From Nitrospirota bacterium (GTDB lineage Bacteria > Nitrospirota > Thermodesulfovibrionia > Thermodesulfovibrionales > SM23-35), in assembly GCA_013388455.1 (NCBI GenBank), contig JACAFF010000004.1, positions 1-57,311 of the forward strand: DNA of 57,311 nt, read 5' to 3'. Positions 1 to 9,987 of the stretch are shown here, piece after piece. A program made the translations under genes and the position numbers. The number at the start of each line of letters is the position of its first letter. Positions within the stretch are counted from its first letter, which is position 1. The notes under the pieces were generated by a model. It worked only from the letters and a program-made list of their open reading frames with translations, did no database searches and was not told the DNA's origin.

Positions 1-510
1 AAATTCGTTGCAGATGCTATGGGCGGAGCATGTTCTGCTGAAATTAATGGCTCCTCATGGCTTGATGCACTTACATTTGACACTTCAACTTCACAAGGCA
101 ATACCAATGCAGTTGCTTACGGTTACACTTATGTTCAGATTCCGAAGGCTACTGTTTACGGCACAGGTCTTTGCGAGGCACCAAGAGGCGCACTCGGACA
201 CTGGATAAAGATTCAGAACAAGAAGATTGCCAACTACCAGTGCGTTGTTCCTTCAACATGGAACAATGGACCAAGGGGTTCAAGCTATTCAGATCTTGGA
301 GTTGCAGAGTCAGTCCTTTATGGCTTAAAGGTCTGTGATGGAGATCCAACATCTAATACCACCCTTCAAAACGAAGCGGCTCTTAACATAGCGAGAATGC
401 TCCATCCTTATGACTTTTGCACTGCTTGCGCAGTTCATGTTGTAAGTCCTGAAGGAAAAGAGCTCGTAAAGTTCACCTTTGATCCTGACGGGAAAATAAT
501 GCGCATCTAA
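1..510 (+). CDS. [NiFe] hydrogenase large subunit, C-terminal part
   Basis: The frame is open from the first base of the window, so the 5' part of the gene lies outside it. The 169 visible residues match the C-terminal end of the catalytic large subunit, which binds the Ni-Fe site and oxidises or evolves H2. The proximal pair of nickel ligands is seen in YDFCTACAVH (C-x2-C-x2-H); most family members have DPC here, so a Phe replaces the Pro. About 23 residues follow the His, which is the tail normally removed by a maturation endopeptidase. The conserved stretch APRGALGHWI, with its GALGHW core, supports the assignment. A strong terminator follows and no maturation gene lies downstream, so this is the last gene of its operon. 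The hydrogenase subgroup cannot be set from this fragment. Confidence 0.93.
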   Translation, partial: KFVADAMGGACSAEINGSSWLDALTFDTSTSQGNTNAVAYGYTYVQIPKATVYGTGLCEAPRGALGHWIKIQNKKIANYQCVVPSTWNNGPRGSSYSDLGVAESVLYGLKVCDGDPTSNTTLQNEAALNIARMLHPYDFCTACAVHVVSPEGKELVKFTFDPDGKIMRI

Positions 511-527
511 GTTCTTCTTCTTTTAAG

Positions 528-558
528 AAGGGAGGTGTTGAAACACCTCCCTTTCTTT
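528..558 (+). terminator. Rho-independent terminator of the hydrogenase operon
   Basis: GGGAGGTGTT at 530-539 pairs perfectly with AACACCTCCC at 542-551, and a T-rich tract follows. It sits 18 bases after the hydrogenase stop codon. Confidence 0.9.
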
Positions 559-591
559 AAAAAATAATATATATTTTTTCTTGGAAATTGA

Positions 592-1071
592 ATGATAAAT
601 TATATCTACCTTGACACAAAATTTGAAACACGATTGAATGAATTTCGAAGACAGGGTGGGACATCATCTGCTGTTGCTAAAAAAGCTGATGAAATTATTA
701 AGAAATTATCCTGCAATAAAGATATAAATTATACTGAAATTAGAAGGTTAACAAAAAAAGGAGAACAAAGAATAAAGAATTGCAGGAAATACGACCTTGG
801 TAAAGGATACCGCATGATTTGTATTAAAGATGGAAATAATCTTATCTTTTTATATATCGGAACCCACGATGAATGTTCTCGCTGGTTAGAACGGAACAAA
901 GATTTGAAGTATGAATTAGATAATGCAACTTGCTTAGTTATTCCAAAATCATCAAAAGCCGCTTATTATGTTAATGAAGAAATTAATTACGCAGAGGAGT
1001 ATGAAAAACAATTACTCGAAAAAATTGACGACAGGATCTTACGTAAAATATTTTGTGGATTATGCAAATAA
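592..1071 (+). CDS. RelE/ParE-like hypothetical protein
   Basis: This 159-aa protein is lysine-rich. Its central part, about residues 60-105 (RKYDLGKGYRMICIKDGN, then FLYIGTHDECSRWLERN), looks like the beta-sheet core of RelE/ParE-type toxins: a basic strand, a hydrophobic strand, then a GTHDE-like turn and a final helix. In that family such proteins cleave mRNA or poison gyrase, but the activity here is an inference. No antitoxin-sized partner gene lies next to it, and the protein is longer than a typical RelE (about 90 aa), with an extra acidic C-terminal segment. It lies between the hydrogenase terminator and a convergent PP-loop-like gene. Function is not established. Confidence 0.6.
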   Translation: MINYIYLDTKFETRLNEFRRQGGTSSAVAKKADEIIKKLSCNKDINYTEIRRLTKKGEQRIKNCRKYDLGKGYRMICIKDGNNLIFLYIGTHDECSRWLERNKDLKYELDNATCLVIPKSSKAAYYVNEEINYAEEYEKQLLEKIDDRILRKIFCGLCK

Positions 1072-1082
1072 TCATAGCTTTT

Positions 1083-1877
1083 TCAATCGAGATGTTCACG
1101 AACAAACTCTTCTGAAGTTTTCAAAGCAAAATCATTAAAGAACCTTCTGATTGAATACTCATTAAGAATTACTCTCCCATCGATCTCCTGATAATTCTTA
1201 CTCAGGACACATTCAAGTTGTTGTTTTCCTTCTTCCCATTGTTCTCCGATAATAGAAGTAATATCAGTTCCTGAATTCACATGCCTGATAGGAAGCAAAA
1301 GTTCAATATCATAACTTTTCAAAAAATCTATATAAGTATCAAGAGCTATTTTTATTTGATTTACCTTAATTCTATTATCATGCAATTCTCTCTCGCCTGC
1401 TATCAGAAGATTGATTTTCAGCTTTTTAGCAAGCGGAACCCTAATTGTATGGAAATAAAGATGGCATCCAGTACAGGGCGTGTAAAAACCATAGATTTTC
1501 TGAAAATGCAATAAATATCTACCGCAGAGTTTCCACCAATATTCAGGTGAACCAAGAAGAATTGTGTTAAAAACCTTTATGCCATTTTTAAATAATTTAT
1601 CTTTTAATGTTTGTATTTTCTTAAAAGTATCATCCCAATTACCATATTCTGAGCCTGTATATGCTACTGTAGGAATAATAGCCTTAATAGTCCTGATTTC
1701 ACATGCTTTTATAACAGCAGCAAAGCTGTCTCTTCCTGCTATTTCAGCAATAGCAACATCTTTCATTTCTTTAACCTTTGAAATGGTTGTCTTATTTAGC
1801 ATCCATTCAGGGAAATCAATAACCATCTCTGGTTTTTTAGCAAGTATTTCAAGCATTCTTTTACTTATTTTTTTCAT
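1083..1877 (-). CDS. PP-loop-like ATPase family protein, hypothetical
   Basis: A 264-aa soluble protein. Residues about 42-57 (AIAEIAGRDSFAAVIK) resemble the N-terminal strand, SGGxDS-type loop and helix of adenine-nucleotide alpha-hydrolase (PP-loop) enzymes, with GRDS in place of SGGxDS. A CTGCH segment near residue 135 and IAGERELHD near 160 could serve substrate or metal binding. PP-loop enzymes activate a carbonyl or carboxylate with ATP in tRNA modification, NAD synthesis or Asn synthesis; which of these applies is unknown. The start codon overlaps the stop of an upstream 35-codon ORF (ATGA), so translation may be coupled. I do not recognise a named ortholog. Confidence 0.55.
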   Translation of the reverse strand: MKKISKRMLEILAKKPEMVIDFPEWMLNKTTISKVKEMKDVAIAEIAGRDSFAAVIKACEIRTIKAIIPTVAYTGSEYGNWDDTFKKIQTLKDKLFKNGIKVFNTILLGSPEYWWKLCGRYLLHFQKIYGFYTPCTGCHLYFHTIRVPLAKKLKINLLIAGERELHDNRIKVNQIKIALDTYIDFLKSYDIELLLPIRHVNSGTDITSIIGEQWEEGKQQLECVLSKNYQEIDGRVILNEYSIRRFFNDFALKTSEEFVREHLD

Positions 1878-1981
1878 AATGTAAATGGCTCATAATTACC
1901 CGGATAATAAGGTTGATCAACAGGTGTATCCATAAGACCATACATTTTTGCTTTATCCAGAAAATTGAGAATTAGATACAT
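1874..1981 (-). CDS. Small 35-aa ORF coupled to the PP-loop-like gene
   Basis: The ORF begins with ATG at 1981, preceded by AGAAGGAATTG, a good ribosome-binding site. It ends with a TGA that shares bases with the ATG of the 264-aa gene (ATGA). The product starts MYLILNFLDKAKMYG and ends DQPYYPGNYEPFTL, with a Tyr/Pro-rich tail. No family was recognised. The site and overlap argue for translation. It could be a leader peptide, a small protein acting with the PP-loop enzyme, or the remnant of a larger gene. Confidence 0.45.
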   Translation of the reverse strand: MYLILNFLDKAKMYGLMDTPVDQPYYPGNYEPFTL

Positions 1982-2147
1982 CAATTCCTTCTAATATTAC
2001 TAAAATAAACCTCATATTGATTTGTATCATTTATATCACATAATATGTAATGAATACTATTAAATATTATCTATAAAATTTTTATATGTATTGATAAAAC
2101 TTATTTGACAATAGAATTATAGGTATACATATTATAACTATAGAAAT
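1982..2147. promoter_or_regulatory. Divergent AT-rich promoter region
   Basis: This spacer separates the minus-strand small ORF/PP-loop pair from the plus-strand PHP gene and is nearly pure A/T. TTGACA at 2105-2110 on the plus strand is followed by the weak -10 candidate CATATT at 2128-2133, 17 bases on, which would start transcription about 8 bases before the PHP start codon. A better hexamer, TATAAC at 2133-2138, is 22 bases away. No operator or structured RNA is evident. Confidence 0.4.
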
Positions 2148-2741
2148 ATGATTATAGATATGCACATTCATACGAGTTTTTCCCCATGTAGTAATATAAA
2201 TATACATCATCTTCTTAAAAGAGCTGTAGAAATAGGAATTGAAGGCATCTGCATAACTGACCATGATACCACAGCAGCAAAAAAAGTTATTGTAGATAGC
2301 ATTGATAAATATGGTATCTGCGTAATTGTTGGAATTGAATATACCACTTCAAAAGGAGATTTTCTGATCTTTGGACCAGTCGAATCTTTACATTCAGGCA
2401 TGACTATAGAAGAAATTTTTCAGTGGACAAATAAAGAGGGGGGAATAGCAATACCTGCTCATCCTTTCAGGAAAAGTCGACCTGTAGATATAAATATCCT
2501 TCCATTTTTTGAAGTTGTAGAAAGTTCAAATGGCAGAAATTCAGCCTTCGAAAATAATCTTTGTAATGAATGGATTTTAAACTCAGGCAATAATTATAGG
2601 GGGATTGGTGGAAGCGATGCTCATACACTTGATGAGGTTGGACATATTGTTACAGTATTCAAAAATAATATTTACAATTGTGAAGATCTTATAAGCGAGC
2701 TCCACAAAAATACCTTTTCACCTAAAATCTATCTCCGTTGA
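2148..2741 (+). CDS. PHP-domain metal-dependent phosphoesterase
   Basis: This 197-aa protein is a single PHP domain. It shows the ordered metal ligands of the family: HIH at residues 5-7, ITDHD near 38-42, GIEYT near 65, AHPFR near 106-110, and GGSDAH near 162-167. PHP proteins hydrolyse phosphoester bonds in a tri-metal site; members include histidinol phosphatase, the DNA polymerase exonuclease domain and RNase AM/YciV-type enzymes. The substrate here cannot be told. It is shorter than YciV-type proteins (about 280 aa), as it lacks the inserted domain. The gene stands just upstream of mutS with a 48-base gap, which may be chance. Confidence 0.85.
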   Translation: MIIDMHIHTSFSPCSNINIHHLLKRAVEIGIEGICITDHDTTAAKKVIVDSIDKYGICVIVGIEYTTSKGDFLIFGPVESLHSGMTIEEIFQWTNKEGGIAIPAHPFRKSRPVDINILPFFEVVESSNGRNSAFENNLCNEWILNSGNNYRGIGGSDAHTLDEVGHIVTVFKNNIYNCEDLISELHKNTFSPKIYLR

Positions 2742-2789
2742 GCTTTTCAATATTGAACTTTCTCTATATAATATTCTTTAATAATATTT

Positions 2790-5366
2790 ATGTCTGAATT
2801 AACCCCTTTGATGAAACAATATTTCATTCTTAAAGAAAAATATAAAGATGCAATCTTATTTTTCAGGCTCGGTGATTTCTATGAAATGTTCGGAGAGGAT
2901 GCTGAAAAGGCATCCAGGGTTTTACAGATTGCTCTCACTTCAAGAGACAAATCTAAAGAAGAACCTATCCCGATGTGTGGCATTCCACATTTTGCTTCTG
3001 AAACATATATAACTAAATTAATAAAAGCAGGATATAAGGTCGCTATTTGTGAACAAATGGAAGATCCTAAAGAGGCAAAAGGAATTGTTGAAAGAGATAT
3101 TGTCAGAGTTATAACACCAGGAACTCATGTGCCGGATAATCCAAAAGAGAATTCGTATATCGTAAGTTTGATGCCATTTGAAGATAAACATGGAATTGCC
3201 GTTGCTGATATATCTACAGGTGAGTTTATTATATATGAGACAGATGAAAATATTGAAGATGAAATGTATAGATTCGAACCGCGGGAAATAATCATACCAC
3301 ATAGCATCAAAGACAATATACATTACAGAGAAGCTTTTAAAGATTTTTATATCTCTGCTTTTGAAGACTGGTATTTTGATTTTACAGAAGCATATAAAAC
3401 ATTACTCCACCATTTAAAGGTCTCATCACTTGATGGGTATGGATGTGATGGCTTAAATATTGCTATCTCTGCTGCAGGTGCACTGGTAAGTTATCTTGAA
3501 GAAACTCAGCGAGATACATTTCGGCTTAAAAATATAACTACTCTTAGAAAAAATGCTTTTATGTTTCTTGATGCTGCAACACAGCGCAATCTTGAACTAA
3601 CACATAATCTCAAGGACAATTCAATCGACGGCACACTCCTATGGATTCTTGATGAAACTCTGACACCTATGGGCGGTAGATTTTTAAGGACTTCAATAAC
3701 AAAACCTTTAATTGATATACAGGAAATAACAAAACGTCATAATGCAGTAGAATATTTAGTTGAGGATTTTGAGTTACTTGAAGAACTAAGAACTTTATTA
3801 AGAAAGATACAGGATATCGAGAGGCTTTCTTCAAGGCTTGCTACCAGAACAGCAAATGCAAGGGATATGATTGCAATAAAAAACTCTGCTAACCATTTAC
3901 CCAGAATTAAAATAGTCCTGAGCAAAACAAAAAATTCTTACCTGAATTCACTTTCAGAAGATATATCAGATTTTTCTAATATGACACAATTACTGGAGAA
4001 AAGCCTCAAAGATATAGCACCTTTAAGCCTGAAAGATGGTGGAATAATAAAAGATGGGTATAACAGTGAAGTCGATGAACTGAGAAACATTGCAAAAAAA
4101 GGAAAAGATTTTCTTTCAGAATTGGAACAAAAAGAACGTCAAAAAACTGGCATTGCTTCCCTAAAAGTTGGATATAACAAAATTTATGGATTCTACATTG
4201 AAGTCACTAAGCCAAATCTTTATATGGTTCCTGAAAATTATATAAGAAAACAAACACTTGTGGGTGGTGAACGTTTTATAACATCCGAACTAAAGGAATA
4301 TGAATCAAAAATACTCGGGGCTGAAGAACGTCTGAAAAATCTTGAGTATGAACTCTTTCAGGAATTGCTCGATATATTGCATAAAGAATCTATATTCCTT
4401 TCTCAGACAGCTTCGGCAATAGCAATAGTAGATTTTATAACTGCTCTTGCTATAGTAGCTAAACGCCATAGATATATCAAACCTTTCATTGATGACAGTG
4501 GTATATTAGAAATTATCGACGGAAGACATCCTGTACTTGAAAGGATACCATCTGCTGAAAGATTCATACCTAATAGCGTCACTATAGATACTGAAGATAA
4601 CCGCCTGCTAATTATTACAGGCCCAAATATGGCTGGAAAATCAACATTCCTCAGACAGACAGCATTAATAGTGATACTTGCACAGATTGGCAGTTTTGTC
4701 CCGGCAACTGAAGCAAAAATAGGAATTGTAGACAGGATTTTCACCAGAATAGGAGCATCTGATTTTATTACTAAAGGTCAAAGCACATTTATGGTAGAAA
4801 TGATAGAAGTTGCAAATATCACGCGCAATGCAACTAAGAAAAGTCTTATAATACTCGACGAGGTGGGAAGAGGAACAAGTACTTTTGACGGTATAAGCAT
4901 TGCATGGGCAGTTGCTGAATATATACTAAATGAATTACAGGCGAGGACGCTTTTTGCAACACATTATAATGAGCTGACGGAACTCAGCATCACTCACGAT
5001 GGAGTAAAAAATTATAATGTTGCAGTTAAGGAATGGGGCGATGAGATTATCTTTTTGAGAAAAATCGAGAAAGGGCCTGCTGACAAGAGTTATGGTATTC
5101 AGGTAGCCCGACTGGCAGGTCTTCCAGATTCTATACTAAACAGGGCAAAGGAAGTGCTCACCAATCTTGAAAAAGATGAACTCGATGAATCCGGAAGTCC
5201 AAGATTTGCAGATAGAAAAACCAAAAAAGCTACTGTTCAATTAGACCTTTTCTCATCAATAAGAGATTCAATAATATCTGAAATAAGAAATCTTGATATT
5301 AATAATATGAAACCCGAAGATGCATTGAAAAAACTGAAAGACATCAAGAAGAAAATTAGCCTGTGA
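2790..5366 (+). CDS. mutS: DNA mismatch repair protein MutS
   Basis: A full-length 858-aa MutS, the ATPase that recognises mismatches and small loops and recruits MutL. The mismatch-wedging FYE motif is at residues 30-32, within [12 protein letters not shown]. The core and clamp domains follow. The ATPase domain carries Walker [10 protein letters not shown] near residue 611 and [12 protein letters not shown] near 690, and THYNEL lies beyond. The C-terminal helix-turn-helix ([10 protein letters not shown]) is present. The stop lies inside the end of the convergent purC gene (11-base overlap). TATAAT at 2767-2772 lies 17 bases before the ATG and no Shine-Dalgarno sequence is visible, so the 5' leader is probably very short. 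Confidence 0.98.
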   Translation: MSELTPLMKQYFILKEKYKDAILFFRLGDFYEMFGEDAEKASRVLQIALTSRDKSKEEPIPMCGIPHFASETYITKLIKAGYKVAICEQMEDPKEAKGIVERDIVRVITPGTHVPDNPKENSYIVSLMPFEDKHGIAVADISTGEFIIYETDENIEDEMYRFEPREIIIPHSIKDNIHYREAFKDFYISAFEDWYFDFTEAYKTLLHHLKVSSLDGYGCDGLNIAISAAGALVSYLEETQRDTFRLKNITTLRKNAFMFLDAATQRNLELTHNLKDNSIDGTLLWILDETLTPMGGRFLRTSITKPLIDIQEITKRHNAVEYLVEDFELLEELRTLLRKIQDIERLSSRLATRTANARDMIAIKNSANHLPRIKIVLSKTKNSYLNSLSEDISDFSNMTQLLEKSLKDIAPLSLKDGGIIKDGYNSEVDELRNIAKKGKDFLSELEQKERQKTGIASLKVGYNKIYGFYIEVTKPNLYMVPENYIRKQTLVGGERFITSELKEYESKILGAEERLKNLEYELFQELLDILHKESIFLSQTASAIAIVDFITALAIVAKRHRYIKPFIDDSGILEIIDGRHPVLERIPSAERFIPNSVTIDTEDNRLLIITGPNMAGKSTFLRQTALIVILAQIGSFVPATEAKIGIVDRIFTRIGASDFITKGQSTFMVEMIEVANITRNATKKSLIILDEVGRGTSTFDGISIAWAVAEYILNELQARTLFATHYNELTELSITHDGVKNYNVAVKEWGDEIIFLRKIEKGPADKSYGIQVARLAGLPDSILNRAKEVLTNLEKDELDESGSPRFADRKTKKATVQLDLFSSIRDSIISEIRNLDINNMKPEDALKKLKDIKKKISL

Positions 5367-6231
5367 TTATTTTGTATATTTCTTTATATCTCTGCGAAGT
5401 TTTTTCAACTATATCATCTGGTAAGGTAGGACCAGGATAAGTCTTATCCCAGTCAAGTGTTAGAAGATAATCTCTTACTATCTGTTTATCATAACTTTCC
5501 TGTCTTTTTCCTGGCACATAATCTTTCCTTGACCAGAAACGTGAAGAGTCTGGAGTAAGGAGTTCATCTATGAGAATTAATTTACCGTTATACTGTCCGA
5601 ATTCGAATTTTGTATCTGCAATGATAATCCCTCTTTTCTCTGCAATATCCTGTGCCTTGCTATATATTTTAAGGCTTATATCTCTGAGTTTGATAGAAAG
5701 GTCTTTCCCAACTCTTTTTTCAACCTCTTCAAATGATATATTCATATCATGCCCGTGTTCCTCTTTTGTCGTAGGAGTAAATATAGGTTCGTTCAATTTC
5801 GAAGACTCGCTCAGACCTGCTGGCAATTTTACACCACAGATAGATTGTGTTTTCTCATATTCTTTCCATCCACTCCCGGAGAGATAACCTCTCACCACAC
5901 ATTCCACACTTACTGGATTTGTCTTTTTAACAAGCATACTTCTGCCCTCAAGATATTCAGCATATTTATGCATTTTCCTTGGAAAATCTTTAATATTTAC
6001 AGCAACAATGTGGTTTGGAATTATATCTTCCATTTGTTTAAACCAGTAAATAGATATCTGAGTTAGAACCCTTCCCTTTTCAGGTATACCATTTGGTAGA
6101 ACAATATCGAAAGCAGATATTCTATCAGTTGCAACAAGAAGAAGAAGTTCCCCATAATCATAAATATCTCTTACCTTACCTCTTTTTAATAAGTTAATAT
6201 CAGGAAAATCAGTTTTCAAAACTATCTTCAT
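5356..6231 (-). CDS. purC: Phosphoribosylaminoimidazole-succinocarboxamide synthase
   Basis: This 291-aa enzyme is SAICAR synthase, which joins aspartate to CAIR with ATP in step 8 of purine synthesis. The N-terminal GKVRDIYD (residues 18-25) and ATDRISAFD (34-42) are signature motifs. [14 protein letters not shown] near 108-121, IADTKFEFG near 206 and [12 protein letters not shown] near 222 complete the active site. It is the long form (about 290 aa, as in yeast and many bacteria) rather than the 237-aa E. coli form. The gene is monocistronic here, convergent with mutS. Confidence 0.97.
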   Translation of the reverse strand: MKIVLKTDFPDINLLKRGKVRDIYDYGELLLLVATDRISAFDIVLPNGIPEKGRVLTQISIYWFKQMEDIIPNHIVAVNIKDFPRKMHKYAEYLEGRSMLVKKTNPVSVECVVRGYLSGSGWKEYEKTQSICGVKLPAGLSESSKLNEPIFTPTTKEEHGHDMNISFEEVEKRVGKDLSIKLRDISLKIYSKAQDIAEKRGIIIADTKFEFGQYNGKLILIDELLTPDSSRFWSRKDYVPGKRQESYDKQIVRDYLLTLDWDKTYPGPTLPDDIVEKTSQRYKEIYKIITG

Positions 6232-6322
6232 ATAAGATAAGTATACTCCTTTTAATTTATTGAATTTACGAGTATAACATAGACTGTTAGCAAATTTTAT
6301 TCAATAATAAGGGGTAGGTTTA

Positions 6323-7174
6323 TCATGAATGTCTGCGATGTTTACGATATTCACTTAATATATTTGCAGCAACCTCCTCAATTGCCCTATTAGATACATC
6401 AATTACTCGCCAACGAGGATTTTGTTTAAAATATTCAATGCACCATTCGATTTCATTAGATACATAAACAGGATCAGCGTATTTTGCTTCAGGTTCCAAA
6501 CCTAATTGACGTAAACGTGCCTCTCTGAGTTTTACAAGGTTTTCTACATTTATTATAAGCCCAAAAATTTTTCTCTGGTCTATTTCAAAAAGCTCTTTGG
6601 GCGTCTCCAGATCAGGATGCACAGGGATATTGGCTACCTTCCAACCCTGATTTGCAAGGTATGTTGATAATGGTGTCTTCCCTGTTCTTGAAAGACCTAT
6701 GAGAACTATATCTGCATCTGTCAGTCCCTGAGGAAGTTTACCGTCATCATGTTTTACTGAGAAATTAATTGCTTCTATACGTCTGAAATAATCTTCATCG
6801 AGAATATATTGCCTGCCCGGTATCTCAAGAGGTTTTTCTTTAAGGAAAATTGAGAGCTGGATAATAAAGTTACCTATTACATCAATTGCCTTTATGCCGA
6901 GACGGTCAGCCTCTGCTATGAGATAATCTCTTAAATTGGGTTGAACTATGCTGAAAGCAACAAGTGCATTATCCTCTGATGCATGTTTTAGAATGCGCGA
7001 AATATAATGTTCATCTTTAACAAGAAAAAATGTTTTTATATTAACCCTCTCACGGTGGAATTGCGCAAGAGCAGCTCTGGCAATTTTGCTTATAGTTTCA
7101 CCTGTGCCTTCTCCTACAAGATAAATATGCTTTTTTTTATAAATCCTTTTCTTAATTACTTCACTCTTCTTCAT
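6323..7174 (-). CDS. PEP synthase/PPDK regulatory kinase-phosphatase (DUF299), copy B
   Basis: This 283-aa protein belongs to the PEP synthetase / pyruvate,phosphate dikinase regulatory family, which inactivates its target by ADP-dependent phosphorylation of a Thr next to the catalytic His and restores it by Pi-dependent dephosphorylation. The N-terminal YLVGEGTGETISKIARA matches the family's V-SD-TG-TA segment in altered form. The P-loop-like GLSRTGKTP lies near residue 160 and NIPVHPD follows. It is the last gene of the operon, 5 bases after the UPF0146 gene and downstream of ppsA. A second paralog (9988-10806) lies on the other side of ppsA. This copy keeps GLSRTGKTP while the other has GVSRTSKTP. 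Confidence 0.9.
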   Translation of the reverse strand: MKKSEVIKKRIYKKKHIYLVGEGTGETISKIARAALAQFHRERVNIKTFFLVKDEHYISRILKHASEDNALVAFSIVQPNLRDYLIAEADRLGIKAIDVIGNFIIQLSIFLKEKPLEIPGRQYILDEDYFRRIEAINFSVKHDDGKLPQGLTDADIVLIGLSRTGKTPLSTYLANQGWKVANIPVHPDLETPKELFEIDQRKIFGLIINVENLVKLREARLRQLGLEPEAKYADPVYVSNEIEWCIEYFKQNPRWRVIDVSNRAIEEVAANILSEYRKHRRHS

Positions 7175-7179
7175 TTGAA

Positions 7180-7593
7180 TTACCTTTTTTCACTTTCCAT
7201 ACATTTTTTATATTCCCAGATAAAAAATGTAGTGTTTTCATAACTAAATAATTTCCCGTTCAAATATTCAGAAGATAGAGGTTTAACTATCAGATCAGCA
7301 GGAATCTTTTGTGCAAGATTTATCATGTAAGGCACTAACTCTGTAGGAGCGCGCATTGAGTAAACAAGATCAACGTCTTTGTATAAAAAAAACATTGGCT
7401 CTGTCACATCATCGACAATGACTTTAATTCCTTTGTAATAATATGGCTTAATATCAGTTGCAAATACCTTTAAGCCTTTCTGGATTAGCTGGAAAGCAAT
7501 ATCAGGGAAACAGCCAATACCAATCTCTACAGCATTATGATACCTGTCTGCTATGTAATCCACCAGACCTTTTATTCTTCTATGTGTCTCCAA
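7180..7593 (-). CDS. UPF0146 family protein
   Basis: This 137-aa protein matches UPF0146, a short Rossmann-fold, methyltransferase-like family that I know mainly from archaea. The pattern is AVEIGIGCFPDIAF (nucleotide-binding-like loop), then FATDIKP, VDDVTEP, LVYSMRAPTEL and ADLIVKPLSSE. Function is unknown; the fold suggests binding of SAM or a nucleotide. It overlaps the 3' end of ppsA by 22 bases and is followed at once by a PPPase gene, so it is part of the PEP synthase operon. Presence in a bacterium, if confirmed, hints at transfer from archaea. Confidence 0.85.
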   Translation of the reverse strand: METHRRIKGLVDYIADRYHNAVEIGIGCFPDIAFQLIQKGLKVFATDIKPYYYKGIKVIVDDVTEPMFFLYKDVDLVYSMRAPTELVPYMINLAQKIPADLIVKPLSSEYLNGKLFSYENTTFFIWEYKKCMESEKR

Positions 7594-9968
7594 AAAAACA
7601 CCTCATCCAGAGGAATTTTGGCTATCTTCGGTCTTGCAGCAATACCCAATGATTTCTCCATCTGAATCTTCTGTTCTATTACAGCGATATTCTTTCTTGA
7701 AGAAATAACCGTATCAGGGTTTACAGATATCGAAGTAGCACCACATCTTATCATAAATTCAAGATAGTCCGGATAAACACTTGGCGCCTGCCCGCAGATA
7801 GATGTTGTTACACCATATTTCTTGCATACTGTCATGGTGTATGCAATCGCTCTAAGGACACCGAGATTACGTTCGTCATAAATCTCCTGCACAGACGCAT
7901 CGTTGCGGTCTACACCAAGTATAAGCATCGTCAGATCATTTGTTCCAAAACTCACACCATCTATTCTTTCTTTACAAAACTCTTCAATCATAAACACAGC
8001 ACTCGGGACTTCCACCATAATCCAGAGCTGGAAATTCTTATCATTTAGATAATCCAGCCCTTCTTCACGCATAATTGCAACTGTCTTTCTAAAAATATCA
8101 ACACTTCTTACAAAAGGCACCATAACCCATATATTGCTAAAACCCATTTTTTCTCTTGCCTGCCTTATAGCTCTTAATTCAAGCCTGAAAATATCATCTT
8201 CTTTTGAATATCTGTATTCTCCTCTATAACCTATCATAGGATTCGGACCAACATGACTTCTTTCATATTTTTCGCCTCCTGGCAATTCAAGAAATTCATC
8301 AGGTTTGAAATCAAGAAATCTATAAACTACTGGTTTTGGAAAAAATGCTTCAGCTACCTTACCTACTCCATTTGCGAATGTATCGATCATTTCTCTATCA
8401 CCACCTTCTTCCAATAGGAGTCTCGGATGCTTTCCTATGCTTAGCATTAAATGCTCTGCTCTAAGAAGTCCTACACCGTCAGCATTCGTTTCAGAAGCTA
8501 CTTTTTCAGCAATCTCAGGGATAGAGAGGTTAACATAAACCTTTGTTGCAGTAACTATTTGCTTTGCCATGTCTGTCAACATGATCGGTGTTTCTTTACC
8601 TTTTTCTTCTTCTCTTTTTTCACCTTTGTATATTAAACCTCTTTGGCCCTCAACAGTAATAATTTCCCCATTTTTTAATATCTTTGTTGCATTCCCTGTC
8701 CCAACAACACATGGCACACCGAGTTCGCGGCTAACTATAGCTGCATGGCATGTCTTTCCTCCAAGGTTTGTTATAATAGCTCCTGCTATTTTCATTGCAG
8801 GCACCCAGTCCGGAGTCGTCATTTCTGTTACTAAAATATTTCCCTTCTCAAATTGATTTATATCTTTCGCATTTAAAATGACCTGTACTTTTCCAGAAGC
8901 CTGACCAGGACTTACTCCTATACCTTTAATGATAATAGTCTCTTCCATAGCTATACCTCCTTCTTCTCTCTTTGATACCGCAGGTTTTTCAACCCCATGG
9001 ATTGTTTCTGGTCTCGCCTGCAGTATATAAATCTTCTCATTTTCGTCAACTGCCCATTCAATATCCTGTGGTGTTATGTAATGTTTTTCAATATCTACCC
9101 CATATTTTGCAAGACGTATTATTGTTTTGTCACTAAGTGCAGGCTTTTCTTGTAATGCTTTATCAACATTTACCCAGAGTGTCCCACCTTTGTTATCAGA
9201 TATAATCATTCGCTCTTTTTTTGCAATATTTTTCTCAAGAATCTTGAATGTGACTTTTTCAATAACATATTCGTCGGGTGTAATCTGACCGCTGACTATT
9301 GCTTCTCCCAATCCCCATGAGGCATTAATGATAATCCTGTCGTTTGCACCACTTACAGGTTCAATCGTGAACATAACGCCTGAGGCCTTTGAAAAAACCA
9401 TCTCCTGAACAGCTATACTAATAAGCACATCTTTATGTGAAAAACCTTTTTCTTTTCTGTAGACAATTGCTCTTGGTGTAAATAAAGAACTCCAGCATCT
9501 TTTAATACTTTCTAATAAATCTTTCTTTGTTACATTTAAAAAGGTGTCCTGCTGACCTGCAAAGCTTGCCCCCGGGAGGTCCTCTGCTGTAGCTGAAGAC
9601 CTGACAGCAACTGCCACATTTGTCTTACGGGTGCGTTTACATAGTTCTCTGTATGCCTGAAGGATGTCTTTTTGCATATCCTCTGGCATACGTAGACTTT
9701 CAATAAAAGCTCTGATTTTCTTTGAGCTGTTATGCAATGAGTCTATATCCTCAATGTTAATATCAGAAAGAATGGCTTGAAGTTTTTTATCAGCCGTTGT
9801 TTTTTCAAGAAATTTTTTATATGCATAAGCTGAAATAGCAAAACCATAAGGGACAGGAACACCAACTTTTCTGGTTAATTCTCCAAGATTTGCACACTTT
9901 CCTCCTACAATTGGTATATCATCTTTACCTAAATCCTCAAACCATATTACAGTATCACTCCTTTTCAT
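7572..9968 (-). CDS. ppsA: Phosphoenolpyruvate synthase
   Basis: This 798-aa enzyme converts pyruvate and ATP to PEP, AMP and Pi, the entry step of gluconeogenesis. The N-terminal ATP-binding domain begins DIPIVGGKCANLGELT and includes SSATAEDLPGASFAGQQDT. The central phosphohistidine domain has GGKTCHAAIVSREL near residue 407, where the His carries the phosphate and the Thr two residues before it is the expected regulatory phosphorylation site. The C-terminal PEP/pyruvate barrel contains FGTNDLTML and the catalytic Cys in TTSICGQAPS near 723. The length matches E. coli PpsA (792 aa). DUF299 regulators lie on both sides of it in the same operon. Confidence 0.97.
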   Translation of the reverse strand: MKRSDTVIWFEDLGKDDIPIVGGKCANLGELTRKVGVPVPYGFAISAYAYKKFLEKTTADKKLQAILSDINIEDIDSLHNSSKKIRAFIESLRMPEDMQKDILQAYRELCKRTRKTNVAVAVRSSATAEDLPGASFAGQQDTFLNVTKKDLLESIKRCWSSLFTPRAIVYRKEKGFSHKDVLISIAVQEMVFSKASGVMFTIEPVSGANDRIIINASWGLGEAIVSGQITPDEYVIEKVTFKILEKNIAKKERMIISDNKGGTLWVNVDKALQEKPALSDKTIIRLAKYGVDIEKHYITPQDIEWAVDENEKIYILQARPETIHGVEKPAVSKREEGGIAMEETIIIKGIGVSPGQASGKVQVILNAKDINQFEKGNILVTEMTTPDWVPAMKIAGAIITNLGGKTCHAAIVSRELGVPCVVGTGNATKILKNGEIITVEGQRGLIYKGEKREEEKGKETPIMLTDMAKQIVTATKVYVNLSIPEIAEKVASETNADGVGLLRAEHLMLSIGKHPRLLLEEGGDREMIDTFANGVGKVAEAFFPKPVVYRFLDFKPDEFLELPGGEKYERSHVGPNPMIGYRGEYRYSKEDDIFRLELRAIRQAREKMGFSNIWVMVPFVRSVDIFRKTVAIMREEGLDYLNDKNFQLWIMVEVPSAVFMIEEFCKERIDGVSFGTNDLTMLILGVDRNDASVQEIYDERNLGVLRAIAYTMTVCKKYGVTTSICGQAPSVYPDYLEFMIRCGATSISVNPDTVISSRKNIAVIEQKIQMEKSLGIAARPKIAKIPLDEVFFWRHIEE

Positions 9969-9987
9969 TTATAAACGCCCTCCTTTT

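Noticed and set aside
592-1071. Complete toxin-antitoxin module
   Set aside because: The RelE-like protein has no small partner gene on either side, and it is longer than typical toxins.
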